From positions 1 through 51,421 of the forward strand of contig CAJOLD010000001.1 of NCBI GenBank assembly GCA_905235435.1: a stretch of DNA of 51,421 nucleotides, in the 5' to 3' direction. Made by a program: the position numbers and the translations under genes. Source of the DNA: an uncultured Lachnospiraceae bacterium (lineage in GTDB: Bacteria > Bacillota > Clostridia > Lachnospirales > Lachnospiraceae). The notes below the pieces were generated by a model, which saw only the letters and a program-made list of their open reading frames with translations, was not told where the DNA came from and made no database searches. Shown in pieces: positions 25,739 through 34,823 of the stretch. Every line of letters starts with the position of its first letter. Position 1 is the first letter of the stretch.

Positions 25739-26716
25739 CTAAAACTCGATCTCAAGCAGATATCTGTGCAGAGCGTCCTGCCAGTCGGGCAGGGGAGTAA
25801 AACCGCTGCCTGCAAGCTTCTCCTTTGCCAGACGGCTGTTGAAGGGGCGCTTCGCCTTTGAGAGCCCGTATTCGGCCGTCGTGACGGGCGTGACGGAAAG
25901 GTTCTCCGGCAGATATTCCGGATGCCCGAGGGCCGCCGCCTGACGGAAGATCTCCTTTGTAAAGTCATACCAGCTGATATAGCCGGTGCGGCAGCCGTCC
26001 TCACGCGCATCGCCCGGGAGCTCCGCGTTGGTGGCATGGTAATAGCCGTACCGGTCCGTTTCGATCATATCCACCAGGAGCCGAGCGAGATCCAGCGTAT
26101 AGGTGGGCGTGCCGATCTGGTCGCAGACGACGCGCAGCGAATCGTGCGTCTTTCCCAGCTGCAGCATGGTCTTGATAAAGTTTTTGCCGTTCTTTCCGAA
26201 GACCCACGCGATCCGGACGATAAAATATTTATCCAGGATCGAAGAGACGGCCTGCTCGCCCTCCAGCTTGGTCTGTCCGTAGACGTTGAGGGGGCGGTAG
26301 TCCCGGCAGTCCGGCTCCCAGGGCGTATCGCCCTGGCCGTCAAAGACGTAGTCGGTGCTGAGGTAGACCATCTTCGCGTCCAGGTCCCTGCAGGCCCTTG
26401 CGATGTTTTCGGTCCCTCCCGCATTGATGGCGCGCACCTTCGCGATGTTCTCCTCGTCCTCGGCGGCGTCCACGGCCGTCCAGGCGGCGCAGTGAACGAC
26501 GGCGTCCGGCGCGTAGGCGCCGATCACGCTCTGAACGCTCTCTTTGTCGGTGATATCCATCGAAAAGTAGGGCATGGCGGTGACGGGGGAGCCGTCGGCA
26601 CACCCCGCGTAGGACGGGTGCAGATCGGAGCCGGCGGCCTCGATCCCGCGGGCGGCCAGCTCATTGCAGACGTCGTGCCCCAGCTGTCCCGCAACCCCTG
26701 TGACAAGTACCCGCAT
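25739..26716 (-). CDS. rfbD: dTDP-4-dehydrorhamnose reductase
   Basis: NAD(P)H-dependent last step giving dTDP-L-rhamnose (RmlD). The 325-residue SDR protein has TGVAGQLGHDV near residue 6 (dinucleotide fold), VVHCAAWTAVDAAE near 73, YLSTDYVFDG near 116, the catalytic YGQTKLEGE (YxxxK) near 146, and RIAWVFGKNGKNF near 168. It is slightly longer than the common 280-300 residues, with extra sequence near residues 30-50 and around 235-255. ATG 26716 follows gaaaggagc. It starts two bases after the rfbB stop. Confidence 0.95.
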   Translation of the reverse strand: MRVLVTGVAGQLGHDVCNELAARGIEAAGSDLHPSYAGCADGSPVTAMPYFSMDITDKESVQSVIGAYAPDAVVHCAAWTAVDAAEDEENIAKVRAINAGGTENIARACRDLDAKMVYLSTDYVFDGQGDTPWEPDCRDYRPLNVYGQTKLEGEQAVSSILDKYFIVRIAWVFGKNGKNFIKTMLQLGKTHDSLRVVCDQIGTPTYTLDLARLLVDMIETDRYGYYHATNAELPGDAREDGCRTGYISWYDFTKEIFRQAAALGHPEYLPENLSVTPVTTAEYGLSKAKRPFNSRLAKEKLAGSGFTPLPDWQDALHRYLLEIEF

Positions 26717-26718
26717 GT

Positions 26719-27762
26719 TCAGCTCCTTTCCCCGGAGCCGCGCAGGCGGTCACCGTACATATCCTCAAAATAGTTCATGTATTCGCCGGAGATGATCGTT
26801 TCCCACCAGCTGCGGTTGTCCAGATACCAGCGGATGGTCTTTTTGATCCCGTCCTCAAATTTGGTCTCGGGCAGCCAGCCGAGCTCATTGTGGATCTTGG
26901 TGGGATCGATCGCGTAGCGCATATCGTGTCCCTTGCGGTCCGTGACGTAGGTGATCAGGCTCTCGGGCTTGTCAAGCTCCCGGCAGATGATCTTTACGAT
27001 ATCGATGTTCCGCATCTCATTATGGCCGCCGACGTTGTAGACCTCGCCGACGCGGCCGTGATGCAGGATCAGGTCGATCGCCCTGCAGTGGTCCTCCACA
27101 TAGAGCCAGTCGCGGACGTTCTCGCCTGTGCCGTAGACGGGCAGCGGCTTGTCAGCCAGCGCGTTGATGATCATCAGCGGGATGAGCTTCTCCGGGAAGT
27201 GGTAGGGCCCGTAATTGTTCGAGCAGCGGCTGATGGTGACCGGCAGGCCGTAGGTCCTGTGATAGGCGAGCACGAGCAGGTCGGCGGCTGCCTTTGAGGA
27301 GCTGTAGGGGCTGCTGGTATGGATGGGCGTCTCCTCCGTAAAGAACAGGTCGGGGCGGTCAAGCGGGAGATCGCCGTACACCTCGTCGGTGGAGACCTGG
27401 TGATAGCGCTGTATGCCGTATTTGCGGCAGGCGTCCATCAGGACCGAAGTCCCGATGATATTCGTGTCGAGAAAGATCTGCGGATTCTCAATGGAACGGT
27501 CCACATGGCTCTCGGCCGCGAAATTGACGACCACATCCGGCTTTTCTTCCTCAAAGAGACGGTACACGGCTTCCCTGTCCGTGATGCTCTCCTTTACAAA
27601 GCGGAAATTCGGATCGTCCATCACGCCCGCGAGCGTGGAAAGGTTGCCCGCGTAGGTCAGGCAGTCGAGGCAGATGATCCTGTAGTCGGGATGCTCTTTC
27701 AGCATATGGAAAATAAAGTTGCTTCCGATAAATCCGGCGCCGCCGGTCACGATGATCGTCAT
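26719..27762 (-). CDS. rfbB: dTDP-glucose 4,6-dehydratase
   Basis: Second step of the rhamnose pathway (RmlB): oxidation, dehydration and reduction of dTDP-glucose with bound NAD. 347 residues. TGGAGFIGSNF lies near residue 6, AAESHVDRSI near 79, the STDEVYGDL segment near 124 with the Thr-Asp-Glu catalytic group, the YSSSKAAADLL YxxxK motif near 152, and NNYGPYHFPEKLIP near 181. ATG 27762 follows agaaggaga. Same operon direction and spacing as its neighbours. Confidence 0.97.
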   Translation of the reverse strand: MTIIVTGGAGFIGSNFIFHMLKEHPDYRIICLDCLTYAGNLSTLAGVMDDPNFRFVKESITDREAVYRLFEEEKPDVVVNFAAESHVDRSIENPQIFLDTNIIGTSVLMDACRKYGIQRYHQVSTDEVYGDLPLDRPDLFFTEETPIHTSSPYSSSKAAADLLVLAYHRTYGLPVTISRCSNNYGPYHFPEKLIPLMIINALADKPLPVYGTGENVRDWLYVEDHCRAIDLILHHGRVGEVYNVGGHNEMRNIDIVKIICRELDKPESLITYVTDRKGHDMRYAIDPTKIHNELGWLPETKFEDGIKKTIRWYLDNRSWWETIISGEYMNYFEDMYGDRLRGSGERS

Positions 27763-27798
27763 AAATATTCTCCTTCTATCTTTATCATACCGGGATGA

Positions 27799-28704
27799 TC
27801 AGTGTCCTTCCGTGGAGGGATCCAGGAACTTGCCGTCCAGGATGTCCCGCAGATACTGGCCGTACTGGTTCTTTTTCAGGACCTCGTAGACCTTTTCCAC
27901 ATCCTCCCGCGTGATCCATCCGTTCAGGTAGGCGATCTCCTCCAGGCAGGCGATCTTGCGGTGCTGGTGGCTCTCGATGGTCTTGACGAAGTTCGTGGCT
28001 TCCACAAGGCTTTCGTGGGTGCCGGTGTCAAGCCAGGTAAAGCCCTGGCCGAGGAGCTCCACGTTCAGCGTGCCCTGCTCGAGATAGATCCTGTTCAGGT
28101 CCGTGATCTCCAGTTCGCCCCGCGCGGAGGGCTTCAGATCCTTCGCGTACTCTACGACGTGGTTGTCATAGAAGTAGAGGCCGGTGACGCAGTAGTTGCT
28201 CTTCGGATGCTTCGGCTTTTCCTCGATGGATACGGCCCTGCCGTTCTCGTCGAAGGAGACGATCCCGAAGCGCTCGGGGTCATCGACATAGTAGCCGAAC
28301 ACCGTGGCGCCGTCCCCGCCGGTGGCGGTCTTTACGGCCTTTTTCAGGCGCTTGGTCAGGCCCTGGCCGAAGAAGATGTTGTCGCCGAGGATCATGGCTG
28401 CGCAGTCATTTCCGATAAAGGGCGCGCCGATGATGAAAGCCTGGGCGAGTCCGTCGGGACTGGGCTGGACCGCGTAGGAGAGCTGCAGGCCGAACTGGCT
28501 GCCGTCTCCGAGGAGCTCCCTGAACCGGGGCGTATCCTGCGGCGTGGATATGATCAGGATCTCACGGATGCCCGCGTTCATAAGGACGGACATCGGATAG
28601 TAGATCATGGGTTTGTCGTAGATCGGCAGAAGCTGTTTGGAGGTGACCATTGTGAGGGGATAAAGCCTGGTGCCGGATCCGCCGGCAAGAATAATACCTT
28701 TCAT
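27799..28704 (-). CDS. rfbA: Glucose-1-phosphate thymidylyltransferase
   Basis: RmlA joins dTTP and glucose-1-phosphate to give dTDP-glucose. 301 residues. The signature [16 protein letters not shown] is at residues 3-18, with [15 protein letters not shown] near 24, [11 protein letters not shown] near 107, [13 protein letters not shown] near 145, [19 protein letters not shown] near 166, and [10 protein letters not shown] near 223. ATG 28704 follows gaaaggagg. First gene of the operon; its promoter carries a MerR-type dyad. Confidence 0.97.
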   Translation of the reverse strand: MKGIILAGGSGTRLYPLTMVTSKQLLPIYDKPMIYYPMSVLMNAGIREILIISTPQDTPRFRELLGDGSQFGLQLSYAVQPSPDGLAQAFIIGAPFIGNDCAAMILGDNIFFGQGLTKRLKKAVKTATGGDGATVFGYYVDDPERFGIVSFDENGRAVSIEEKPKHPKSNYCVTGLYFYDNHVVEYAKDLKPSARGELEITDLNRIYLEQGTLNVELLGQGFTWLDTGTHESLVEATNFVKTIESHQHRKIACLEEIAYLNGWITREDVEKVYEVLKKNQYGQYLRDILDGKFLDPSTEGH

Positions 28705-28729
28705 GTGCTGCCTCCTTTCGTATAGGGCC

Positions 28730-28760
28730 AGTATAAAAGGTGACGCAACGTAACCTTCAA
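28730..28760 (-). promoter_or_regulatory. rfbA promoter with 19-bp spacer and MerR-type operator
   Basis: Minus strand: TTGAAG (28760-28755), a 19-base spacer, TATACT (28735-28730). The dyad AAGGTtACG (28757-28749), centre ttg, CGTcACCTT (28745-28737) has 8 of 9 paired positions and lies mostly between the hexamers. The region just upstream is A/T rich. Long 19-20-bp spacers filled by a dyad are the hallmark of promoters that MerR-family activators untwist. Confidence 0.75.
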
Positions 28761-28788
28761 GACCTATTTTTCATTTTTTAGAAAAAGT

Positions 28789-29973
28789 TTATTCGCCTTT
28801 CCGGGCGAGGAAGAGGCCGGCGTCCTTGGTGATCTTAAAACCGCCGGCGGTCTTTTGTTCAACGAGCTCCCGAAACTCCCTGTAGCGGTCCAGGATGTAC
28901 TGGCTCTGGTTGCCGTGGCAGGAGAGGACGTACTCGATGAGGGGCTGGGGGGCGTCCACCATGAGGGAATCCGCGTAGCGGCGAAGCTCCACATCCTCAA
29001 ACTCCTCCTGAAGGATGGCAGCGCCGTTCTCAAGCCCGAACCGGTTTTGCAGCTTTTCCGCGGAAAGGACGATGCGCGGATCAAATTCCTGCACGAGGCG
29101 GGTGATCTCCTGCATGTGGGCCGCCCCGTAGGTGCTGCACGCAAAGATGCCGCCGGGGCGCAGGACGCGCCGCACCTGCCGGCAGACCTTCGGGATATCC
29201 TCACAGTAGAAGAGGACGTGGTTCGCGATGACGATGTCGCAGGAATCCTCATCAAGGGGGATCTCCTGCGCGTCGATCACGCGGAAGGAAAAACGGGGAT
29301 CGCCCGCCGGGAGGGCACGCCTCGCCTCACGGACCATTCCCTCGGAAATATCGGAGAGAAGGATGCGGCAGTCCTCCGGGACGCTGCCGGTACATGCGGT
29401 CCACAGAGACCCGTCTCCGCAGCCGAGCTCCAGGATCTGCTGCCCGGGGCGGGGAGGACACTGCGCAAACAGCCAGGGGAACCAGCCCTCCGGATTCGTG
29501 GAGAAACGGCTGTGCAGGCTGATCCTCGCGGAGAGGTTGGCCGCGTTGCGGTACTGGCCGGAGAGGCTGTTCTCCATCTCCGTCAGGTGGATCAGGTCGA
29601 GCATGCGGCTCCAGTCGATCTGCCCCTCGCCTCCGATCGCGGAAGCGGTCTCTGAGATGGCGCTGCTCACGAGCTCCAGCTGCTCGATCCTGTCGCGGAC
29701 CAGCTTTTCCTGGATCCTAAGCGCGTTCAGGAGGAACTCGACGTCCGTATCCTTGATCGTGATCTCGCGGATCTCCTCCAGGGAGAAGCCGAGGTGCTTG
29801 AGCAGGAGGATCTGCTGAAGGCGCGCGAAATCGGCGTCCGTATAGTAACGCGCGCCGCTCTCTGAGACCATGGAAGGCTTCAGGATATTCTGACTGTCAT
29901 AAAAACGGATGGTCCGGACCGTGACGCCCGCCATGCGGGCAAACTTTCCGGAGGAATAATAACCTTCTTTCAA
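28789..29973 (-). CDS. MerR-family regulator fused to class I SAM methyltransferase
   Basis: 394 residues from TTG 29973. An N-terminal MerR winged-helix domain spans about 4-72, with SGKFARMAGVTVRTIRFYDS. A helical dimerisation segment covers about 75-115. A linker contains LHSRFSTNPEGWFPW. A C-terminal methyltransferase carries motif I ILELGCGDGSLW (about 180-191), the acidic ILLSDIS near 205, and DSCDIVIANHVLFY near 245. Such fusions recur in Clostridia and Bacilli, with unknown ligands. The frame stays open to 30222, but ggggagaggtg is seven bases before the TTG. A TATACT -10 lies at 29998-29993 with a poor -35. It is followed after about 84 bases by rfbA in the same direction with no terminator between. 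Confidence 0.9.
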   Translation of the reverse strand: MKEGYYSSGKFARMAGVTVRTIRFYDSQNILKPSMVSESGARYYTDADFARLQQILLLKHLGFSLEEIREITIKDTDVEFLLNALRIQEKLVRDRIEQLELVSSAISETASAIGGEGQIDWSRMLDLIHLTEMENSLSGQYRNAANLSARISLHSRFSTNPEGWFPWLFAQCPPRPGQQILELGCGDGSLWTACTGSVPEDCRILLSDISEGMVREARRALPAGDPRFSFRVIDAQEIPLDEDSCDIVIANHVLFYCEDIPKVCRQVRRVLRPGGIFACSTYGAAHMQEITRLVQEFDPRIVLSAEKLQNRFGLENGAAILQEEFEDVELRRYADSLMVDAPQPLIEYVLSCHGNQSQYILDRYREFRELVEQKTAGGFKITKDAGLFLARKGE

Positions 29974-30053
29974 TGCTTTCACCTCTCCCCAGAGTATAGC
30001 ATAGAAGGCCTCTTCATTCCAGTCCGCGGGGGGCGCGCGTAAAGGAAGGCCGG

Positions 30054-30081
30054 TTGACTTATCCGGGCGCTGCCCTATAAT
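30054..30081 (+). promoter_or_regulatory. Promoter of the M20 dipeptidase gene
   Basis: TTGACT at 30054-30059, 16-base spacer, perfect TATAAT at 30076-30081. The start of the gene is about 45 bases downstream of the expected transcription start. Confidence 0.85.
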
Positions 30082-30133
30082 AGTATCAGTGCAAAAATCA
30101 GAGGGCCGCGCCGGAGCGGGGAAAGAGGAAAAT

Positions 30134-31546
30134 ATGTTGAAAGACAGCATCAGTGCGTACATTGACAGCAAAGAAGATGAAATGCTTAAGGATCTTGCGG
30201 ACCTGATCAGGATCGACAGCACGAGAGGGGAAGCGAAGCCGGGAATGCCCTACGGGGAAGGCCCTGCCGCGGCCGTTGCCGCCGCGGGAGAGATGATGGA
30301 GCGATACGGACTTCGCGTGACAGATTATGACAGTATTATGATCGCCGGAGATCTGGGGCCCGCGGAGCGGGAGCTGGATATTATCGCGCATCTGGATGTG
30401 GTCCCTGTCAGTGAGGACTGGACCGTTACCGCTCCGTTCGAGCCGAAGGTCACGGACGGAAAGATCTACGGCCGCGGTGCCATCGACGATAAAGGCCCTG
30501 CCGTCGCGGCGCTGTACGCGCTGCGCTGCGTCAAAGAGCTGGGGATCCCGCTGAAGAAAGGGGTGCGCCTGCTTCTTGGCTCGAACGAAGAGTGCGGCAG
30601 TTCGGATCTTCGCTATTATTTTCAAAGAGAAAAGCCGGCTCCCCATACGTTCAGTCCGGACGGGGATTTCCCGCTGATCAATATCGAGAAGGCGAGACTG
30701 GCAGGCACCCTGACCGCTTCCTGGGACAAAGAAGAAGAGGCTAAAGACCGGCGCCTTGTCCTGCTTAAAGGGGGAAGCAAGGCAAATGTTGTTCCGCCCT
30801 CCGCCACCCTGGTCGTCTCCGGCGTGCCGGCCGGAGAGGCAGAGGCCGCCGCGGCAGAGGCCGGCACACTCACGGGAGCGGAATTTACCGTAGACGCCGC
30901 CGGGGAGGAGACCAGGATCAGTGTCCGCGGCGTGCCGGCCCACGGATCGCGCCCGTCGGATGGAGTGAACGCGGCGACAGCGGCTTTTGTCCTTGTCCGG
31001 CTTCTTGCGCTGACCGGACCTGCCGCGCAGGCGGCCCTGTCTCTCGGAGAGCTTTTCCCGCACGGGGATACGGAGGGGAGAGCGCTCGGCGTGGCAATGA
31101 GCGACGAGCTCTCCGGGGCCCTCACGATGAATCTGGGAGTCGTATCCATCGCGGACGGAGAGCTGATTGCAAAGATCGACTGCAGGGCACCGCTTTGCGC
31201 GACCGATGAGAATCTTACGGATGTGTTCCTCGCGCGCCTTTCCTCCTTCGGGATCGCCTTTTCAAAGAAGCAGATGGCGCCCGCCCACCATGTCCCTGAG
31301 GACGATCCTTTTGTAAAGGATCTCCTCGCCTGCTATGAGAGCTGGACGGGAGAGAAGGGCAGGCCCCTTGCGATCGGCGGCTGGACCTACGTGCACAACA
31401 TCCCGGGAGGCGTGGCCTTTGGCTGTGATACGGAGACAGACCATCACATGCACGGCGACGATGAATTTGTGGAGACCGGGCTCCTTGCGCAAAGCGCGAA
31501 AATGTTCGCGGACGCGGTCGTAAGGATCTGCGGGGAAGAAGAGTAA
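30134..31546 (+). CDS. M20-family metallopeptidase, PepV/Sapep-type dipeptidase
   Basis: Cytoplasmic two-metal dipeptidase. From ATG 30134 it has 470 residues. IIAHLDVVP near 95 holds the first metal His and the catalytic Asp. GRGAIDDKGP near 128 holds the bridging Asp, GSNEECGSSD near 163 the Glu pair, and the C-terminal TDHHMHGDDEF the last metal His. The lid domain lies between about 190 and 380 and is Ala/Glu rich. The upstream ATG at 30089 is almost at the transcription start and lacks a Shine-Dalgarno; ATG 30134 follows aaagagg. Substrate preference cannot be read from the sequence. Confidence 0.92.
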   Translation: MLKDSISAYIDSKEDEMLKDLADLIRIDSTRGEAKPGMPYGEGPAAAVAAAGEMMERYGLRVTDYDSIMIAGDLGPAERELDIIAHLDVVPVSEDWTVTAPFEPKVTDGKIYGRGAIDDKGPAVAALYALRCVKELGIPLKKGVRLLLGSNEECGSSDLRYYFQREKPAPHTFSPDGDFPLINIEKARLAGTLTASWDKEEEAKDRRLVLLKGGSKANVVPPSATLVVSGVPAGEAEAAAAEAGTLTGAEFTVDAAGEETRISVRGVPAHGSRPSDGVNAATAAFVLVRLLALTGPAAQAALSLGELFPHGDTEGRALGVAMSDELSGALTMNLGVVSIADGELIAKIDCRAPLCATDENLTDVFLARLSSFGIAFSKKQMAPAHHVPEDDPFVKDLLACYESWTGEKGRPLAIGGWTYVHNIPGGVAFGCDTETDHHMHGDDEFVETGLLAQSAKMFADAVVRICGEEE

Positions 31547-31550
31547 AAAT

Positions 31551-31589
31551 GAAAAAGCTGCGGCAGGAAGAACCTGCTGCAGCTTTTTT
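31551..31589. terminator. Bidirectional terminator between dipeptidase and lipoprotein genes
   Basis: AAAAA, GCTGCGGCAGG (31557-31567), loop aagaa, CCTGCTGCAGC (31573-31583), TTTTTT (31584-31589). One internal mismatch. It serves both convergent genes. Confidence 0.92.
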
Positions 31590-31610
31590 ATCAGGGAAAA
31601 AGGGAATGGA

Positions 31611-32096
31611 TCAGAACCCGCTGTCCTTCAGGATCTGCGAAGCTTTGCCGGTGTCGTCGCAGACACAGAACACGACATATTTTCCCGCGGATTTGATGAT
31701 GGCGTTCTCGAGCTTGGAGACCTCTCCGGCGTTGTAGCTCTTGTAGAGCTCCGCCTGATGTTCCGCGCGGTTCTTGAACAGCTTCTCGACCTCGCCGGTG
31801 TAGGAGCTGTCGGAACATTCGACAACGGCCACTTCACAGGCGGTCGCCCCGCTGCTCGTGTAAGCGGCAGCGTTTTCGATCTTTGCGGTATCGAAGAAAT
31901 AGATGGAAGCGATCTGCCCCTCGGGCGTCGCGGCAAGGGTGTCGGTGGTCACTGTCTCAGACTGGAGCTGCTCCGCAAGCTTTGCCGCATCGACCGTGAT
32001 GTCGCCGGAGGACTTTCCGCCGCCGCAGGCTGTGAGCGCCATGGCAAGGAGAAGAGCTCCCGTAAGGATCGTAAATACTCGTTTCAGACGTTTCAT
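31611..32096 (-). CDS. Putative lipoprotein, DUF4358-like
   Basis: 161 residues with a type II signal peptide: basic MKRLKR, hydrophobic core, and lipobox LTAC with the acylated Cys near residue 24, followed by GGGKSSG. The mature part has a VDAAKLAEQLQ helix, IASIYFFDTAKIENAAAY, and AVVECSDSSYTGEVEKLFKNRAEHQAELYKSY, then KYVVFCVCDD. This layout fits the DUF4358 lipoproteins common in Clostridia; function is unknown. ATG 32096 follows gaaaggagc. It is 27 bases after the SGNH hydrolase gene and probably co-transcribed. Confidence 0.88.
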   Translation of the reverse strand: MKRLKRVFTILTGALLLAMALTACGGGKSSGDITVDAAKLAEQLQSETVTTDTLAATPEGQIASIYFFDTAKIENAAAYTSSGATACEVAVVECSDSSYTGEVEKLFKNRAEHQAELYKSYNAGEVSKLENAIIKSAGKYVVFCVCDDTGKASQILKDSGF

Positions 32097-32123
32097 GTGC
32101 TAAAAGCTCCTTTCTGCTGATGT

Positions 32124-33224
32124 TTACGCATCGGCTCCGGTATCTGTATCTTCCTCAGCGTATGTCTCCGCGGAGGCCTCCACGGGGACATAGTGATTTT
32201 TCAGGTACTGCAGCATCTCCTGCAGGGCGGACTCATAGAGATGGACGCCGTCCGAGGAATAGCCCTCCTTGAGCGCTCCGTAACCGTTCGAGAAGATCTC
32301 GTTCAGGTTGAGGTAGCAGCAGTATTCGCTGTGCTCCCCGGCGACCTCAAGGAGATAATCGTTGATAATGCGTACATTTTCGTTTGTGTTATAGCTTGCG
32401 CTCTGCGCGGCAAGCGCCTCTTCCAGATAGATGACGCTGCAGATATAGATGATCGCGCCGGGCTGAAGCTTATGGAACTGCTCGATCACGCCCGAGAACT
32501 CATCCGGGAACATTTCCCAGGGATAGTAGCCCAGGTCGTTGGTCCCCAGCATGACGTAGATCTTGGAATACTGGGTCCCGCTGAGACCCTGGTAGACAGA
32601 GATCGTGCCGTCCGCGGTGGCGATGGTGGCCGCCGACATGCTGCTGATATTGAGGCCCACACTGGTAAGGAAGGTCCCCTGCGTGATCCCGGAGGCGTTC
32701 CGGAAGCCCTCCATACGGGAGTCTCCGATAAATACCGCGTCGGAGAAGTAAGAATCATCGACGGGAGGTTCGGTCTTCCCGACGACCACCGGGCTGTCGA
32801 GCTGTTCGGAGTAGACCTCGGCCGGCTCCGTCTCTTCCCGCGGCGTCTCTTCCGGGATCTCTCCGGAGCCGGAGGCCGCGGAGGAAAAACCTGCGAGCGG
32901 AAGATCTACCGAGCCGGGGTTCGCCTCTGTGTTATCGGCAAAGCCTGTCTCAGGTTCGGCCGCTTCTTCCGGCGCTGCCGCAGTCTGGGCGCCGCCGGAT
33001 GCGGAAACGGAAACGTCTTCACTTCCCGTCTGTGTAAACATGATATAGACCAGATGGCCCTCTGAGATGAGCAGTACGACCAGCACCAGGGCGAGAAGGG
33101 AAAGAAGGTTCACGCTGCTTTGCGGTCTCTTCCGGCGCTTCCCACGGGAAGCTCCCCGCGCCCGGTCATCAGAACCGGATGTCCCGGAGGACTGTTTTGT
33201 CCGGGTATTTCTATCGGATGCCAT
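32124..33224 (-). CDS. Membrane-anchored SGNH/GDSL-family hydrolase
   Basis: 366 residues. A basic, Ser-rich cytoplasmic tail (1-36) is followed by one membrane helix (about 40-62), a Ser/Glu/Pro-rich spacer (65-155), and an extracellular SGNH domain. The domain shows block I AVFIGDSRMEGF near 167 (nucleophile Ser), block III MLGTNDLGY near 226 (the Asn), and block V SDGVHL near 326 (Asp and His). Such anchored SGNH enzymes act as acetyl-transferases or esterases on surface glycans. Divergent from an MBOAT gene, which supports an O-acetylation role. The ATG follows aagagga. A possible extended -10 (TGATATATT) is near 33255, uncertain. Confidence 0.87.
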   Translation of the reverse strand: MASDRNTRTKQSSGTSGSDDRARGASRGKRRKRPQSSVNLLSLLALVLVVLLISEGHLVYIMFTQTGSEDVSVSASGGAQTAAAPEEAAEPETGFADNTEANPGSVDLPLAGFSSAASGSGEIPEETPREETEPAEVYSEQLDSPVVVGKTEPPVDDSYFSDAVFIGDSRMEGFRNASGITQGTFLTSVGLNISSMSAATIATADGTISVYQGLSGTQYSKIYVMLGTNDLGYYPWEMFPDEFSGVIEQFHKLQPGAIIYICSVIYLEEALAAQSASYNTNENVRIINDYLLEVAGEHSEYCCYLNLNEIFSNGYGALKEGYSSDGVHLYESALQEMLQYLKNHYVPVEASAETYAEEDTDTGADA

Positions 33225-33317
33225 GAAAAATCCTCTTATTCTTTCAGAAAATATATCAGTATGAAACCGGTGCCTCCTTCCGGCAGGGCAAATGTGCCGG
33301 GTGCGGGCGATAGCCGG

Positions 33318-33346
33318 TTGATTATCGCATTATTATATTATATAAT
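33318..33346 (+). promoter_or_regulatory. Promoter of the MBOAT operon
   Basis: TTGATT at 33318-33323, a 17-base A/T-rich spacer, perfect TATAAT at 33341-33346. Expected leader is about 45 bases. Confidence 0.85.
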
Positions 33347-33398
33347 GTTCCGGTATGTTGTAAAGAAAAAAGTTTCTTTTAATAAGGCAGGTATTTGA

Positions 33399-34811
33399 AT
33401 GGTATTCAGCAGTCTGCTTTTCCTTTTCCGTTTTCTGCCGGCTGTTCTTATTCTATATTTTGCAGTCCCCAGACCCGCCAGAAATCTCGTTCTTCTGCTG
33501 GTGAGTCTGTTCTTTTATGCCTGGGGAGAGCCGGTCTATGTGGTCCTTATGATCGTTTCGATCCTCAGCTCCTGGCTGGGCGGTCTCGCGGTCAGTTCAC
33601 TTGGCGCAAAGGGGCGGGAGAAGGGCGCGAAGGCGGCCCTCATCCTCTCGGTCAGCTTCGGGCTGGCGCTGCTTGGCATCTTCAAGTACGCGGATTTTGT
33701 GATCGGGACCGTCTCAAAGATCCTGAGCAGACAGATCAGTCCGCTCGGGCTCGCGCTGCCGATCGGCATCTCCTTCTACACATTCCAGACGATCTCGTAT
33801 ATCATCGATGTATACCGCGGGACCGCAAAGGTGCAGAAGAATATTATTTCCTACGGTGCCTATGTTTCGATGTTCCCGCAGCTGATCGCGGGTCCCATCG
33901 TTCAGTATAAAACGATCGACGAGCAGCTGCGCTCCCGGAAGGAGAGCGCCGGGCAGTTTGCGGAAGGCGTGAACCGCTTTGTCATCGGCCTTGGGAAGAA
34001 GGTCCTGCTCGCGAACAACGCCGGCGTTCTGTGGGATACCGTCCGCGGCATGCAGGGGCACGTTCCGGCGGTGACCGCCTGGCTCGGCCTTGCCGCCTTC
34101 ACCTTCCAGATCTATTTCGACTTTTCGGGATATTCCGATATGGCGATCGGTCTGGGGCAGATGTTCGGCTTTCGGTTCCTTGAGAATTTCAACTATCCGT
34201 ATCTTTCGAAGAGCATCACGGAATTCTGGCGCCGCTGGCACATCTCTCTGGGGACCTGGTTTCGCGAGTACGTCTATATCCCGCTCGGCGGGAACCGCGT
34301 GGGGACCGCAAAGCAGGTGCGCAACATTATGGTCGTGTGGCTGCTGACCGGCATCTGGCACGGCGCAGCCTGGAACTTCCTCATCTGGGGACTCTATTAC
34401 GGGATCCTTCTGCTGGTGGAAAAGTTCGTGCTGCGGCGCGCGCTGGAGCATCTTCCCGGCTGGGTGAGGCATGTGTACTGCATGTTCTTCGTCATGCTGG
34501 GCTGGTACATTTTCTCCTTCGGCGATATCCTGGAGGGGAGCGGCTTTTTCTTAAGCCTCTTCGGGGCAGGAGGGCTGGCGGACCGCGGAAGCATCTACCT
34601 TCTGTATAATTACCTGGTCCTCTTTATCTTCCTGATCCTCGGATCGACAAAGCTTCCGGCGCGGGCGGGGAATGCCCTGCTTGCGAAGTGCGGGAAGAAG
34701 GACGCGGCAAATATCGCGCTGCACGGCGTATTTTACGCGGCGGTGTTTATCTTAAGCGTGGCGTGGCTCGTGGACGCCTCCTTTAACCCGTTCCTGTATT
34801 TCCGGTTCTGA
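33399..34811 (+). CDS. MBOAT-family O-acyltransferase (AlgI/DltB-type)
   Basis: 470 residues with about ten to twelve membrane segments. Family signatures are ALPIGISFYTFQTISYIIDVYRG near 118 (written in parts across two helices), a YFDFSGYSDMAIGLG stretch near 240, WRRWHISLGTWFREYVYIPLGG near 278, and LTGIWHGAAWNFL near 315 with the conserved catalytic His. MBOAT proteins pass acyl groups across the membrane to surface polymers. ATG 33399 follows aaggcagg. The next gene, a DHHW protein, is 12 bases downstream. Polymer and acyl group are not shown; acetyl transfer to a surface glycan is the likeliest guess. Confidence 0.93.
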   Translation: MVFSSLLFLFRFLPAVLILYFAVPRPARNLVLLLVSLFFYAWGEPVYVVLMIVSILSSWLGGLAVSSLGAKGREKGAKAALILSVSFGLALLGIFKYADFVIGTVSKILSRQISPLGLALPIGISFYTFQTISYIIDVYRGTAKVQKNIISYGAYVSMFPQLIAGPIVQYKTIDEQLRSRKESAGQFAEGVNRFVIGLGKKVLLANNAGVLWDTVRGMQGHVPAVTAWLGLAAFTFQIYFDFSGYSDMAIGLGQMFGFRFLENFNYPYLSKSITEFWRRWHISLGTWFREYVYIPLGGNRVGTAKQVRNIMVVWLLTGIWHGAAWNFLIWGLYYGILLLVEKFVLRRALEHLPGWVRHVYCMFFVMLGWYIFSFGDILEGSGFFLSLFGAGGLADRGSIYLLYNYLVLFIFLILGSTKLPARAGNALLAKCGKKDAANIALHGVFYAAVFILSVAWLVDASFNPFLYFRF

Positions 34812-34823
34812 TAAGGTGGATCT

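Noticed and set aside
28789..30222. Longer MerR-methyltransferase start at 30222
   Set aside because: The extra 83 residues would cross the dipeptidase promoter and its 5' coding region and lack MerR features; TTG 29973 has a strong Shine-Dalgarno and begins just before the helix-turn-helix.
32193..33065. 290-residue plus-strand open frame in the SGNH hydrolase gene
   Set aside because: Shadow frame: no Shine-Dalgarno and no motifs, while the minus strand shows a signal anchor and SGNH blocks.
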